Source: Bog-532 sp963732345
Lineage (GTDB): Bacteria > Actinomycetota > Actinomycetes > Streptosporangiales > Streptosporangiaceae
Direction: 5' to 3'
DNA: 64,000 nucleotides
NCBI GenBank assembly: GCA_963732345.1
Contig: CAVSZI010000015.1
Coordinates: forward strand, 62,001 to 126,000
Shown here one piece after another: positions 23,586 through 32,782 of this stretch (within the stretch, counting starts at the first letter, position 1; each line of letters opens with the position of its first letter). The notes under the pieces are model-generated. The model was not told the origin of the DNA and did not search any database. It saw only the letters and a list, made by a program, of their open reading frames with translations. The translations under genes were made by a program, and so were the position numbers.

Positions 23586-24974
23586 ATGGACGCAGACCAT
23601 GAGCTGGATGTGGCGGTGTTCGGCGCCACCGGTTTCGCCGGGCGCCTGGTGGCCGCCTACCTCGCCGAGCACGCTCCGCCCGGCACCCGGATCGGGCTCG
23701 CGGGCCGGTCCGGGGCGCGGCTCGCGAAGGTCCGTGCCGGATTGGGCGATGGCGCCAGGGACTGGTCGCTGCTGGTCGCCGATTCGGCCGACCCCGCGTC
23801 CCTGACCGCGCTGGCCCGCTCGGCGCGGGTGGTGGCGACTACCGTCGGGCCGTACCGTCACCAGGGAATTCCGCTGGTGGAGGCCTGCGCGAGCGCCGGC
23901 ACCGACTACGCGGACCTGTCCGGCGAGGTGCTGTTCGAGCGGGAGAGCATCGACCGGTGCCACGACCTGGCCGCGAGCACGGGCGCGCGCATCGTGCACA
24001 GCTGCGGGTTCGACTCCATCCCGTCCGACCTGGGCGTGCAGGTACTGCACGAAGCGGCCCGCGCGGACGACGGCGGGGAAGACGCGGGCCAGAACGCGGG
24101 CGACCTGGAGGACACGACGCTGGTCGTGACGGCACTGAGGGGCGGGTTCAGCGGAGGCACGCTGGCGTCGGCGATGGGACAGCTGGACGAGATGCGGGCC
24201 CACCCCGAACTGCGCCGGACGGCCGGGGACCCGTACGCACTCAGCCCGGACCGGGCGGCGGAACCCCAACTGGGCCGCGAGCGGGACCTGAACCGGGTTC
24301 GCTACGACGCCGATCTGGGCATCTGGGTCGGCCCCTTCATCATGGCCAGCGCGAACGCCCGCGTCGTAAGGCGCAGCAACGCCCTGCAGGACTGGGCCTA
24401 CGGACGGCGGTTCCGCTACCGGGAGGTGACCGGGTTCGGATCCGGGCGGGCCGCGCCCGCCCGGGCCGCCGTGGTGACCGCGGGGCTGGGCGCGGTCGGC
24501 GTGGGCCTGGCCGTCCCCCGCATCCGGTCGCTGCTGGTCGGCCGGGTCCTGCCGGGTCCCGGGGAGGGCCCTAGCGAAAAGACGCGCCGCAACGGCTACT
24601 TCCGCATGAAGATTTACGGACGCACCTCGGCCGGGCGACGGTACGTGGCCCGGGTCGAGGCCCGCGGCGATCCCGGCTATCAGGCCACGGCGGTGATGTT
24701 CGGCGAGAGCGCGCTCTGCCTGGCCCTCGACCGGGACCGGCTGCCCGGCCGCGCCGGGGTGCTCACCCCGGCGACGGCCATGGGCCCGGTGCTCGCCGGC
24801 CGGCTCCGGTCGGCCGGCCTGACGCTGACGGCGCAGCGCCAGGCCGCTCGTGACCGCCGCCGTCCCCCGCGTTCGGGGCCGGTGGCGCAAGGGCGCACCG
24901 GCCGTGACGCCCCGGCCGGTCAGGGCAGCAGGACGATCTTGCCGCGGACGTGGCCCTGCTCGAGTCGCCGGTAG
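23586..24974 (+). CDS. Trans-acting enoyl reductase / saccharopine dehydrogenase-like
   Basis: 462 residues from an ATG 5 bp after the DUF5999 stop (MDADHELDVAVFGATGFAGR). N-terminal Rossmann fold with GATGFAG, then STGARIVHSCGFDSIPSDLG, the hallmark of the Rv2449c/Rv2953 group of trans-acting enoyl reductases, which act on polyketide-derived lipids in mycobacteria. The C-terminal 45 residues are Arg/Pro-rich, carry no homology and overlap the 3' end of the convergent oxidoreductase gene by 55 bp, so the natural end is probably near LRSAGLTLTAQ. Enzyme class is clear; substrate is unknown. Confidence 0.88.
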   Translation: MDADHELDVAVFGATGFAGRLVAAYLAEHAPPGTRIGLAGRSGARLAKVRAGLGDGARDWSLLVADSADPASLTALARSARVVATTVGPYRHQGIPLVEACASAGTDYADLSGEVLFERESIDRCHDLAASTGARIVHSCGFDSIPSDLGVQVLHEAARADDGGEDAGQNAGDLEDTTLVVTALRGGFSGGTLASAMGQLDEMRAHPELRRTAGDPYALSPDRAAEPQLGRERDLNRVRYDADLGIWVGPFIMASANARVVRRSNALQDWAYGRRFRYREVTGFGSGRAAPARAAVVTAGLGAVGVGLAVPRIRSLLVGRVLPGPGEGPSEKTRRNGYFRMKIYGRTSAGRRYVARVEARGDPGYQATAVMFGESALCLALDRDRLPGRAGVLTPATAMGPVLAGRLRSAGLTLTAQRQAARDRRRPPRSGPVAQGRTGRDAPAGQGSRTILPRTWPCSSRR

Positions 24975-25837
24975 GCGTCCCGCACCTGATCGAGCGGGTA
25001 GGCCGCCTCGATGGGAATCTGCAGTTCCCCGGCCGCGACCAGCCAGGCCAGTAGGGCGAGCACGCCGGCGCTAGCTCCCGCAGCGCTGCCGTCGCCCTTG
25101 ACCCCGTACTTCCCGACGGCCTCGAAGTTGGCGATCGTGTCGATGCGGGCCGGCTGGACGCCGAGGTCCAGCGCGATCTGCACGTAGTCCCCGCCGAACG
25201 TGTCGACGAAGGCGTCCACCTTGCCGGCGGCCTGCCGGACCCGATCGGCCACGCCGTCGCCGTAGGTCACCGGAATGATCCCGTGGCCGCGGAGCCACCC
25301 GTGGTTGGCCACGCTGGCCAGGCCGATCACCGTGGCCCCGGCCCGCCGGGCCAGCTGGACCGCGATCGAGCCGACTCCCCCGGCCGCGCCCGACACGACC
25401 ACCGTTTCGCCCTCGGTCAGCGCCACCGCCCGCACCGCCGCGTACGCCGTAGCCCCGACCACGAACAGGGATCCCGCGGCCTCCCAGGGCACGCCGGCCG
25501 GCTTGGGGGTCAGGTTTTCCGCCTCGGCCAGGGCGTACCGGGCGTGACTGGCCCGGTTGTTGGTAAAGCCAATCACTTCGTCGCCGGCCGAGAACCCGGT
25601 GACGCCCGGACCGGTCGCGGCGACGATCCCGGCCAGGTCACTGCCCTCGCCGGACGGGAACGTGGCCGGGAACCTCGCGTGCAGCAAGCCCTCGCGGATC
25701 TTGGCCTCGCCTGGGTTGATCCCCGTGGCCTTGACCTGAACCAGCACCTGGCCAGGCTCTGGCACCGGCCGGGACACATCGATCACCTTCAGGACGTCGA
25801 CCCCGCCGTACTCGTCGAACCGTACTGCCTTCGGCAT
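24920..25837 (-). CDS. NADP-dependent quinone oxidoreductase (MDR)
   Basis: 305 residues. MPKAVRFDEYGGVDVLKVID and PGQVLVQVKATGINPGEAK show the GroES-like domain; VVSGAAGGVGSIAVQLARRAG is the NADPH-binding motif; the end RRLEQGHVRGKIVLLP is typical of the zinc-independent quinone oxidoreductase group. Full length. Convergent with and overlapping the enoyl reductase-like gene. Monocistronic on its strand. Confidence 0.92.
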   Translation of the reverse strand: MPKAVRFDEYGGVDVLKVIDVSRPVPEPGQVLVQVKATGINPGEAKIREGLLHARFPATFPSGEGSDLAGIVAATGPGVTGFSAGDEVIGFTNNRASHARYALAEAENLTPKPAGVPWEAAGSLFVVGATAYAAVRAVALTEGETVVVSGAAGGVGSIAVQLARRAGATVIGLASVANHGWLRGHGIIPVTYGDGVADRVRQAAGKVDAFVDTFGGDYVQIALDLGVQPARIDTIANFEAVGKYGVKGDGSAAGASAGVLALLAWLVAAGELQIPIEAAYPLDQVRDAYRRLEQGHVRGKIVLLP

Positions 25838-25898
25838 CGCAACTCCCTTCCGGTCCGGCCTAACCGCCGGCCGCGGGAGGTTATGCCCCGAAGCGGAA

Positions 25899-26132
25899 TT
25901 ATCTTCCCCGGAATCTATCTGAGCGGTCGGGACTGGGGGCCGGGGCTGGGGCCGGGGCGCCGAGCCCGAGCAGGAACAGCGACAGAAACGGGACCAGCAG
26001 CAACGCCAGCCCGGCCAGCATCAGGCCGCCGAGGGCCAGCCCGCGGCCGCACCACGATGATGCCCCGCGGATCCCCAGCCGCACGCTGCCCCGCTGGCTC
26101 TGGCTGTCCGGGATCATCGCCGTTCCGTTCAT
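25899..26132 (-). CDS. Small membrane protein, hypothetical
   Basis: 77 residues with one long hydrophobic stretch (about 30-58, GGLMLAGLALLLVPFLSLFL) flanked by polar ends and a Pro/Ala tail. Start context is weak. The hydrophobic segment and high third-position GC favour a real gene, but there is no family match and it stands between two divergent genes. Confidence 0.4.
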   Translation of the reverse strand: MNGTAMIPDSQSQRGSVRLGIRGASSWCGRGLALGGLMLAGLALLLVPFLSLFLLGLGAPAPAPAPSPDRSDRFRGR

Positions 26133-26291
26133 GACTGGTCTGCTTCGCCGGGCTCGCTGCCGCCGGTCTCTCCCGGCGGCGGGCGGCCCCGCAGTGACCC
26201 TGAACCACCAAACGAAGGCGTAGGTAGGTGTACCACGGGCGCCGCCCGGCTATGGTTTCGGGGGCGCCGTCGTTCCCTGGAGGTCAGTCTC

Positions 26292-27287
26292 GTGCAGCCG
26301 ATCGTGCTTGGGCCCAACATGCCGGCCATGTTCTACCGCGGGGACGGCCGCATCGACCGGTTGCGCGGAACGAGCGGGCACGGGGACCGGCCCGAGGACT
26401 GGATCGCGTCGGTCACGGCACGTTTCGGCACCGGGACCGACGGAATGACCCGGCTGCCGGACGGCACCCTGCTGGCGGAGGCGGTCGCCAGCGACCCGGC
26501 GGCGTGGCTGGGCGCGGCGCACGTCGCCAGGTACGGCACCGACACCGGCCTGCTCGTGAAGCTGCTCGACGCCGGGCAGCGGCTGCCCGTGCACGTCCAC
26601 CCCGACCGGAGCTTCGCCGCCGAGCATCTGGGCCGCGCGCACGGCAAGACGGAGGCGTGGATCGTGCTGGAGGCGGACCCGGGCGCCGCGGTGTACCTGG
26701 GCTTCAGCCGCGACGTCGAGGCCGCCGAGCTGACCGGCTGGGCCCGGAACCAGGACGTCCAGGCCATGCTGGCCGCCACCAACCGGGTGCCGGTGACGCC
26801 GGGCGACACCGTGCTGTGCCCGGCCGGCACGCCGCACGCCATCAGCGCCGGGGTCCTCGTCGTCGAGCTGCAGGAACCCGCCGACCTGTCGATCATGCTG
26901 GAGTGGAGCCCGTTCTCCCTGCCGGAGAGCGACGCGATGCTCGGTCTGCCGCTGGACGAGGCGCTGGCGTGTATCGACCGGCGCGCCTGCCCGCCGGAGC
27001 GGCTCAGGGAACTGCACGGCCGATCGCTGAACAGCGCGATCGGCTCGCTGCTGCCGGGCGAAGCCGACCCGTTCTTCCTCGCCGAACGTGTCGACACGCA
27101 GGTGAGCCGGCACCTGTCACAGAGCTACAGCGTGCTCGTGGTGATCGCCGGGGGCGGCCACCTGGCCACCGAGGACGGCTCCTCCCTCATGATCGGGCGG
27201 GGCAGCACGGTCGTGATCCCCCATTCGGCCGGGCCGGCGGTCCTGTCCGGCAGCGTCGAGGGCGTCCGCTGCCTGCCGGCCGCCTAA
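26292..27287 (+). CDS. manA: Mannose-6-phosphate isomerase, class I
   Basis: 331 residues from a GTG preceded by GGAGG. The type I PMI zinc ligands are visible: Q-x-H-x-H in RLPVHVHPDRSF, E in GKTEAWIV and H in AGTPHAISAG. The C-terminal jelly roll ends MIGRGSTVVIPHSAGP. It interconverts mannose-6-P and fructose-6-P and feeds GDP-mannose synthesis. No other mannose genes adjoin it except a cupin and HAD stump 3-4 kb upstream. A 14-bp minisatellite begins at its stop codon. Confidence 0.92.
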   Translation: MQPIVLGPNMPAMFYRGDGRIDRLRGTSGHGDRPEDWIASVTARFGTGTDGMTRLPDGTLLAEAVASDPAAWLGAAHVARYGTDTGLLVKLLDAGQRLPVHVHPDRSFAAEHLGRAHGKTEAWIVLEADPGAAVYLGFSRDVEAAELTGWARNQDVQAMLAATNRVPVTPGDTVLCPAGTPHAISAGVLVVELQEPADLSIMLEWSPFSLPESDAMLGLPLDEALACIDRRACPPERLRELHGRSLNSAIGSLLPGEADPFFLAERVDTQVSRHLSQSYSVLVVIAGGGHLATEDGSSLMIGRGSTVVIPHSAGPAVLSGSVEGVRCLPAA

Positions 27288-27329
27288 GACCGGCCGCGCA
27301 GGACCGGCCGCGCAGGACCGGCCGCGCAG
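27288..27329. repeat. 14-bp tandem repeat after manA
   Basis: Three perfect copies of gaccggccgcgcag directly after the manA stop. The period is not a multiple of three, in contrast with the intragenic minisatellites of the window. Confidence 0.9.
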
Positions 27330-27350
27330 TCGGCCGCCCGGGACCGACAC

Positions 27351-27557
27351 CTATGAGTTGCCGATCGTGCGGGCGACCCGTACCCAGGTCCGTTCGGCTA
27401 AATCGGCGGGATAGATCGGCGGGAGGCCGAGTGTCGCCAAGAGGGCCGGTTCCTGGAAGGCGGCAATCCACGTGAGACCGCCCTCGGACGCCCGCCGGGC
27501 CCAGGGTGCGAGGACAGTGCCTGCGTCTCGCCCCGACCGGATCGCGGCCGGGATCCG
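27351..27557 (-). other. Open in-frame extension behind the CoA-transferase stop
   Basis: Downstream of the CoA-transferase TAG the same frame stays open for 68 codons: ...TVLAPWARRASEGGLTWIAA, FQEPALLATLGLPPIYPADL, AERTWVRVARTIGNS-stop. It has high third-position GC and protein-like composition but no start and no family I recognise. It may be the C-terminal relic of a deleted gene. Confidence 0.4.
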
Positions 27558-29183
27558 CTATTTTTCAGGTCCGTCGTTGTGCCGGGGCGGGGGCGTGCGG
27601 CCCTCGACGATCGCCCGCAGCTTCCCCCAGCGTTCGCAGAAGATCTCCGTCGGCATGAGCGCCAGGTCCTCGGCCACGACCGGAGCGAAATCCATCTGGC
27701 CCAGCACGTCACGCTCCAGGTCAACGCCCGGGGCGATCTCGATCAGGGTCATATTCCCGTCGCGGAGCTCGAATACGGCCCGCTCGGTGACATAGAGCAC
27801 GCGCTGTCCCGAGCCAGCCGCGTAGGGGCCGCTGAAGCTGATCTCCTCGACATGTTCGAGGAACTTCTTCTGCCTGCCTTCCTGGACCACGCGCAGCTCT
27901 CCGTTACCGGTGGCCACTTTGAGGCCGCCGGCGGTGAAGGATCCGCAGTAGACGACGGCTTTGGTGCCATTGGCAACATTGACGAAACCGCCGATGCCGA
28001 CGGCCCTGCCGCTGAACCGGCTCACGTTCACGTTTCCGTCCATGTCGGCCTGGGCGAGGCCGAGAAAGGCGAGGTCGATGCCGCGGCCGTCGTACCAGTC
28101 GAACATCGCCTGGTGCTCGATGAACGCCTCGGCGTTGGACGAGGTCCCGAAGTCCAGGCCAGAGCCGGGCCAGCCGCCGACAGCGCCGACCTCCGTGGTG
28201 AGCGTGAACACCGCGGTCACGTCTTCCTGGGCAGCGACGCTGCCGATCCCGTCAGGGATGCCGTACCCGAGGTTGACCACGGCGCCGGGCATCAGCTCCA
28301 TGGCCGCCCGCCTGCATATGACCAGTCGCTCGTTCATCGGGAGAGGCGGGATACCTCCCAGCGGGGCCTTGACGTCACCGGACAGGACCGGGCTGAACTG
28401 GCTGCTGGCGGTCTGCGGATGGTGCTCAGGTGCGGCTACCACCACGTAGTCCACGAGGGGCCCCGGGACGCGGACGTGCTTTGGGTGCAAGGAGCCCGCC
28501 AGCGCGAGGTACTTCACCTGGGCGATGACGATCCCGCCGCTGTTCTTGGCGGCCTGGGCAAGAGGAAGCTGCTCCAGGAGCAGCGCCTCCTCGTCCATTG
28601 CGAGGTTGCCCCGCTCATCGGCGGTCGTGCCCCGGATCAGCGCGACGTCAATGGGGAACGACTTGTAGAGGAGGTACTCCGTGCCGCCGAGCTCAACGAG
28701 CTCGACGTAGTCGGCAGTCGTCACCGCGTTCATCTTGGCTCCCCCGAGCCGGGGGTCCAGGAAAGTCCCGAGGCCGACCGTCGTGATGATGCCGGGACGG
28801 TGGGCGGCGATCTCACGGAAGAGCTGGACCACCACGCCCTGCGGGATGCAGTAGGCCTGGCACCGGTTCTGCTCGATCAGGTGCGCCATGTTGGGCGCCA
28901 CGCCGGTATGGCCGCCGATCCACTTGGCGACGAGCCCTTCGTGACCGAAGTGGTGGGTCCCGGCAAAGTCCTCCGCGGCGACCGGCGGTATGGCGTTGCC
29001 GATGCCGGCGCCGTGCACCAGCGTGAGGCCCCGGGGATGGCCCTTTTCGAGAAAGGACTGCTCAACGGCGATCGCCACCTCCTCGGCGAAGCCGGACAGC
29101 ACGATCCCGCTCACCGCCATGGTCGCCCCGTCCGGGATAAGCGCGGGAACCTCATCTGCGCGGATGACCTGTGCCAGAGCCAT
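27558..29183 (-). CDS. Family I acyl-CoA:carboxylate CoA-transferase (fused subunits)
   Basis: 541 residues from ATG (MALAQVIRADEVPALIPDGA) with AAGGTGG upstream. Alpha-type half (about 1-270, GAGIGNAIPP, NPMAHLIEQN-like) and beta-type half (about 280-530) fused as in YdiF/propionate CoA-transferase enzymes. The catalytic glutamate lies in TLTTEVGAVGGWPGSG, followed by FIEHQAMFDWYDGRGIDLAF. It exchanges CoA between acetate/short acids or 3-oxoacids by a glutamyl-CoA intermediate. The frame remains open after its TAG. No pathway partners adjoin it. Confidence 0.9.
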   Translation of the reverse strand: MALAQVIRADEVPALIPDGATMAVSGIVLSGFAEEVAIAVEQSFLEKGHPRGLTLVHGAGIGNAIPPVAAEDFAGTHHFGHEGLVAKWIGGHTGVAPNMAHLIEQNRCQAYCIPQGVVVQLFREIAAHRPGIITTVGLGTFLDPRLGGAKMNAVTTADYVELVELGGTEYLLYKSFPIDVALIRGTTADERGNLAMDEEALLLEQLPLAQAAKNSGGIVIAQVKYLALAGSLHPKHVRVPGPLVDYVVVAAPEHHPQTASSQFSPVLSGDVKAPLGGIPPLPMNERLVICRRAAMELMPGAVVNLGYGIPDGIGSVAAQEDVTAVFTLTTEVGAVGGWPGSGLDFGTSSNAEAFIEHQAMFDWYDGRGIDLAFLGLAQADMDGNVNVSRFSGRAVGIGGFVNVANGTKAVVYCGSFTAGGLKVATGNGELRVVQEGRQKKFLEHVEEISFSGPYAAGSGQRVLYVTERAVFELRDGNMTLIEIAPGVDLERDVLGQMDFAPVVAEDLALMPTEIFCERWGKLRAIVEGRTPPPRHNDGPEK

Positions 29184-29727
29184 CGCGGCCACCTTTCTCG
29201 TTTGCGCGCATCTCACCAGCACGCTGCAAAACTCCGGAAGGGATCCCGTGGCCTCGGCCTCCCGGCCGCTCCCGACGTCGCAACTCAGAGCACGTCTTAC
29301 AGTCCGGGCAGCGGTCTAGCGGTCCGGACAGCGTCTAGTTCACCCCGGCCAGCATCTCTCGGCGACGCCGGTTGCGCCTAGGGAAGAAGGTCACTTCTGG
29401 GGTCGCAGCCCCCAATCCGGCGGACTCCGCCCCGGTGCGCCGGCCATGCTCCTGGATACCGTCACGAACCTCAGAGCTCCAGACCCCCGCCGGGGGCCCC
29501 GATGGATTTTCGGGCGCGCGGCCCGTCCTCAGGCCAGTTGTCTCGGGTGCTCGTCAAGCAGCGTCCCGGTGAACTGCCGCAACCGCCAGCACCAGCGCCA
29601 TGACCGCCCCGGCCTCATCCAGGCCCCGCCACTGGCAGCAACGCCCTTGCAGGATTTACGCGTCTCCCTGTGCCGCGGAAAAGTGGCCCCGGATCACGGA
29701 TGGGGAGGGGGCAACGGAGAGGACAGG
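29184..29727. other. Intergenic stretch, no supported gene
   Basis: About 540 bp upstream of the CoA-transferase and downstream of the histidine phosphatase operon. Frames are short or lack homology and ribosome sites. No tRNA or strong hairpin noticed. Confidence 0.5.
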
Positions 29728-30387
29728 TTAACGGTCGTCGGAGAGGACAGATTCGGGGAGGGTGCCGGCGTTGTGCTCGACCAGGCGCCAGGCGCCGTGG
29801 CGCTGCCCGAGGACCGACCAGGAGCAGTTCGACAGCGGGCCCAGGATGTTCCACAGGTCCTCGGGCAGGCCCAGGAACTTCGACATGCCGAGGCGGATCG
29901 CCGCGCCGTGGCTGACGACCACGGCCAGCGACCGTGCGGGAAGGCTCTCCGCGATCCGCCCCAGCGCCCCGGACACGCGGTCGGCCACCCCCGCCGCGGT
30001 CTCCCCCTCGGGCGGTGACCAGGTCAGGAACTCGGCCGGGTAGCGCGCCCGGATCTCCGGCCCGCTCAGTCCCTCCCAGACCCCGCCGTGCCGCTCGCGC
30101 AGGTCCTTCTCGTGGGTAACCGGCAGGCCGGTGATCCTGGCCAGTTGTGCCGCCGTGGCCGCGGCACGGCTCAGGTCGGAGGAGAAGATGGCGTCGGGCT
30201 GCAGCCCGGCGAGCAGCCGGGCGGCCCGTTCGGCCTGGGCCAGCCCCGTCTCGTTGAGCGGGATGTCGGTCTGGCCCTGGAAGCGGTCCTCGAAGTTCCA
30301 CACCGTCTGCCCGTGCCGCCACAGCACCAGGCGGGTGGCGTGCTGGGCGGCGTCGGACAATCCCCCGGCCGGCGCGGCCGACGGCAC
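29728..30387 (-). CDS. Histidine phosphatase family protein
   Basis: 219 residues from a GTG. RHG motif at the start (VLWRHGQTVWN, phospho-accepting His), partner residues in DLRERHGGVWEGLSG and the second His in VVVSHGAAIRLGM. This is the phosphoglycerate-mutase-like branch-1 fold and could act on phosphosugars or as an acid phosphatase; specificity is not visible. It is the last gene of the nadD-rsfS operon, 8 bp after rsfS, a common actinobacterial order. Confidence 0.93.
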   Translation of the reverse strand: MPSAAPAGGLSDAAQHATRLVLWRHGQTVWNFEDRFQGQTDIPLNETGLAQAERAARLLAGLQPDAIFSSDLSRAAATAAQLARITGLPVTHEKDLRERHGGVWEGLSGPEIRARYPAEFLTWSPPEGETAAGVADRVSGALGRIAESLPARSLAVVVSHGAAIRLGMSKFLGLPEDLWNILGPLSNCSWSVLGQRHGAWRLVEHNAGTLPESVLSDDR

Positions 30388-30395
30388 CGGGGCGC

Positions 30396-30824
30396 TCAGC
30401 GCGCGTCCCCGTTCGGAGAGCCCGCGCGACCCCGTTCACGGGCCGGGCCCGCCGGGCCCGCGGTGACCGGCTCGGGAAGCCGGATGACGGGGCAGTCCTT
30501 CCAGAGGCGCTCGAGAGCGTAGAAGACCCGCTCGTCCGCGTGCTGCACGTGTATGACGATGTCGACGTAGTCGAGCAGGACCCAGCGCCCGTCCCGCTCC
30601 CCCTCACGGCGGACGGGCTTGGCCCCGGCCTGGCCCAGCTTCAACTCGATCTCGTCCACGATCGACCGGACCTGCCGGTCGTTGGCGGCTGAGCAGAGCA
30701 GGAACGCGTCGGTGATGACAAGCTGGTCGCTGACGTCGTACGCGATGATGTCGGTGGCGAGCTTGTCAGCCGCGGCCATCGCTGCGATCTCGATGAGCTC
30801 GACGGCCCTGGGGGTCGCGGTCAC
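30396..30824 (-). CDS. rsfS: Ribosomal silencing factor RsfS
   Basis: 142 residues from a GTG. Conserved DUF143 fold: AAMAAADKLATDIIAYDVSD, LVITDAFLLCSAANDRQVRS, GERDGRWVLLDYVDIVIHV and RVFYALERLW. RsfS binds ribosomal protein L14 and prevents subunit joining when nutrients fall. The last 25 residues are a Pro/Gly/Arg-rich tail. Placed between nadD and the histidine phosphatase gene, the standard order. Confidence 0.96.
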   Translation of the reverse strand: MTATPRAVELIEIAAMAAADKLATDIIAYDVSDQLVITDAFLLCSAANDRQVRSIVDEIELKLGQAGAKPVRREGERDGRWVLLDYVDIVIHVQHADERVFYALERLWKDCPVIRLPEPVTAGPAGPARERGRAGSPNGDAR

Positions 30825-30898
30825 GTGTGCTTTTCGCCCTCCTCGGCAGTGCTTCTACGTCCGGGCTTCCCGTCTCCGGGAGTTGCTGGGCCCAGGCT

Positions 30899-30922
30899 CT
30901 CCGTAGCCGTGGGGCTACGGAG
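30899..30922. terminator. Hairpin between nadD and rsfS
   Basis: Perfect 10-bp stem ctccgtagcc / ggctacggag with a 4-nt loop in the 115-bp nadD-rsfS spacer. It could be a terminator, attenuator or RNA-processing site. Confidence 0.6.
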
Positions 30923-30940
30923 CCCTCTTACCCCTCCACG

Positions 30941-31583
30941 TTACGGCTTTACCCGCGTCCCGTTGAGCCCCTGATCCCCGGGGTACTGGTAGAGACGGCG
31001 TTTCGCGATGTACTGGACGACCCCGTCGGGGACCAGGTACCACACGGGCTCACCGTCGGCGACACGGATGCGGCACTCACTGGAGGAGATGGCGAGGGCG
31101 GGAATCTCCACCAGGCTGACCTTGCCGTGCGGCAGCCCGGCCTCGCTGAGGGGGTGCCCGGGCCGGGTGCACCCGACGAAATGGGCCAGCGCGAACAGTT
31201 CCTCCACGTCATGCCAGGACAGCATGGCGTGGAGGGCGTCGGCGCCGGTGATGAAGAAGAACTCGTCCTCGGGGGCCGCGGCCGCGCGAAGGTCCCGGAG
31301 GGTGTCGATGGTGTAGGTCGGCCCCGGGCGGTCGATGTCGACCCGGCTCACGCTGAACCGCGGGTTGGACGCGGTGGCGATCACCGTCATCAGATAGCGG
31401 TCCTCGGCCGGCGAGACGTCGCGCCCTTCCTTCTGCCAGGGCTGGCCGGTGGGAACGAAGATGACCTCGTTCGAGCTCGAAGATGTGCCCAACCTCGCTC
31501 GCGGCGACGAGGTGCCCATGATGGACCGGATCGAACGTGCCGCCCATTACCCCGATCCGCCGACTGTCCCGGCCAGCGTCCAT
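30941..31583 (-). CDS. nadD: Nicotinate-nucleotide adenylyltransferase, frameshifted
   Basis: The first 37 codons give MDAGRDSRRIGVMGGTFDPV, HHGHLVAASEVGHIFELE, with the GGTFDP...HxGH nucleotidyltransferase motif. The next frame gives EVIFVPTGQPWQKEG through ISSSECRIRVADGEPVWYLV and the end. The two join perfectly (FEL-DEVIFVP) if one base is removed from GCTCGAACGAGG near 31470, so there is an apparent +1 insertion. NadD makes deamido-NAD and is normally essential, so a sequencing or assembly error is plausible; a real mutation is the alternative. It heads the rsfS operon and is divergent from the M48 gene. Confidence 0.88.
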
Positions 31584-31717
31584 AACGGGATGGTATAAGC
31601 CGGGGCGGGGCGCTCGCCGCCGGCCGGGGCAAACTGTTCCTGGTTGCGGGCGGGCGGCCCGCTTCTGTTGCTTTCCGGTGGGCGCCGTTCCTCGCGGACG
31701 GCGCTAACATACGAGAT

Positions 31718-32761
31718 ATGACTCCAGTGCCCGACCGAGCGCGTGTACGCCTGCCAGGAATCAGTTCCCGGGCGTACGAGCATCCCGCCGATCGTTCCGC
31801 TCTGGTGGCTATGCGCAAGCTCACCGGGTTCGACGTGCTGCTGCGCAAGCTGTCCGGGCTCTTCAACGAGCGTTCGCTGCGGCTGAACTTCCTGTCCGGC
31901 AGTGTGCGCGTCTCCGAGCTGCAGTTCCCGCAGATCAACGACATGGTCCGGGATGGCGCCTACATCCTGGACCTGCCGCAGATCCCCGAGGTGTTCGTCA
32001 CCCAGAACCCCATCGTCAACGCGATGACGCTCGGCTCGGACCGGCCGTTCATCGTGATCAACACCGGGCTGGTGGACCTGCTCGACGCCGAGGAACTCCG
32101 CACGGTGGTCGGGCATGAGCTCGGGCACGTCCTGTCCGGCCACGCCGTCTACCGGACGATGCTGTTCCACCTGATCAACCTGGCCGCCCGGATCGCCTGG
32201 ATGCCGATCGGCTACATGGGCCTGCGCGGGATCATCTGGGCGCTGGAGGAGTGGTACCGCAAGTCCGAGCTATCCTGCGACCGGGCCGGCGTGCTGGCCA
32301 GCCAGGACGTGGACGCGGCGCGGCGGGTGCTGATGAAGCTGGCCGGCGGGGCGCGGATGTCGGAGCTGAACCCGGACGCTTTCATGGAGCAGGCGCACGA
32401 GTACAACGCGGTCCCCGACGTACGGGACGGCCTGCTGAAGATCCTGCAGCTGCAGGGCAACACGCACCCGTTCGCGGTGGTGCGCTTCGCCGAGCTGAAC
32501 CGGTGGATAGCCAGCGGTGAGTACGAGCGCATCCTGGCCGGGGACTACCCGCGCCGGGAGAGCGACTCGACCACGACCATCGCCGAGGAAATCCGCGCCG
32601 CGGCCCGCTCCTACCAGGAGTCGTGGAACCGGACCGAGGACCCGCTGGTCGGCATGTTCCGCGGCGCCGCCGAGGGCGCGATGCGCGCGAGTGAAGGCCT
32701 GTTCGGCCGGTTCGGCGGCGGGTCCGGCGGCCCCCGGCGCGACAGCAACGGCGGCGACTGA
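31718..32761 (+). CDS. M48-family zinc metallopeptidase
   Basis: 347 residues. Zinc motif HELGH in TVVGHELGHVLSGHAVY (about residue 132), third ligand glutamate in KSELSCDRAG. A hydrophobic stretch follows the motif (about 148-170, MLFHLINLAARIAWMPIGYM), consistent with membrane association as in HtpX-like enzymes. The C-terminal 45 residues are Gly/Ser-rich. It lies between nadD and a decayed ABC-F gene on the opposite strand to the core operon. Substrates are unknown. Confidence 0.92.
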   Translation: MTPVPDRARVRLPGISSRAYEHPADRSALVAMRKLTGFDVLLRKLSGLFNERSLRLNFLSGSVRVSELQFPQINDMVRDGAYILDLPQIPEVFVTQNPIVNAMTLGSDRPFIVINTGLVDLLDAEELRTVVGHELGHVLSGHAVYRTMLFHLINLAARIAWMPIGYMGLRGIIWALEEWYRKSELSCDRAGVLASQDVDAARRVLMKLAGGARMSELNPDAFMEQAHEYNAVPDVRDGLLKILQLQGNTHPFAVVRFAELNRWIASGEYERILAGDYPRRESDSTTTIAEEIRAAARSYQESWNRTEDPLVGMFRGAAEGAMRASEGLFGRFGGGSGGPRRDSNGGD

Positions 32762-32782
32762 CCGGTCCCAGGGTCCGTTGTC

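Noticed and set aside
27579..29381. 600-codon plus-strand frame opposite the CoA-transferase
   Set aside because: Shadow of the real CoA-transferase, no recognisable domain.
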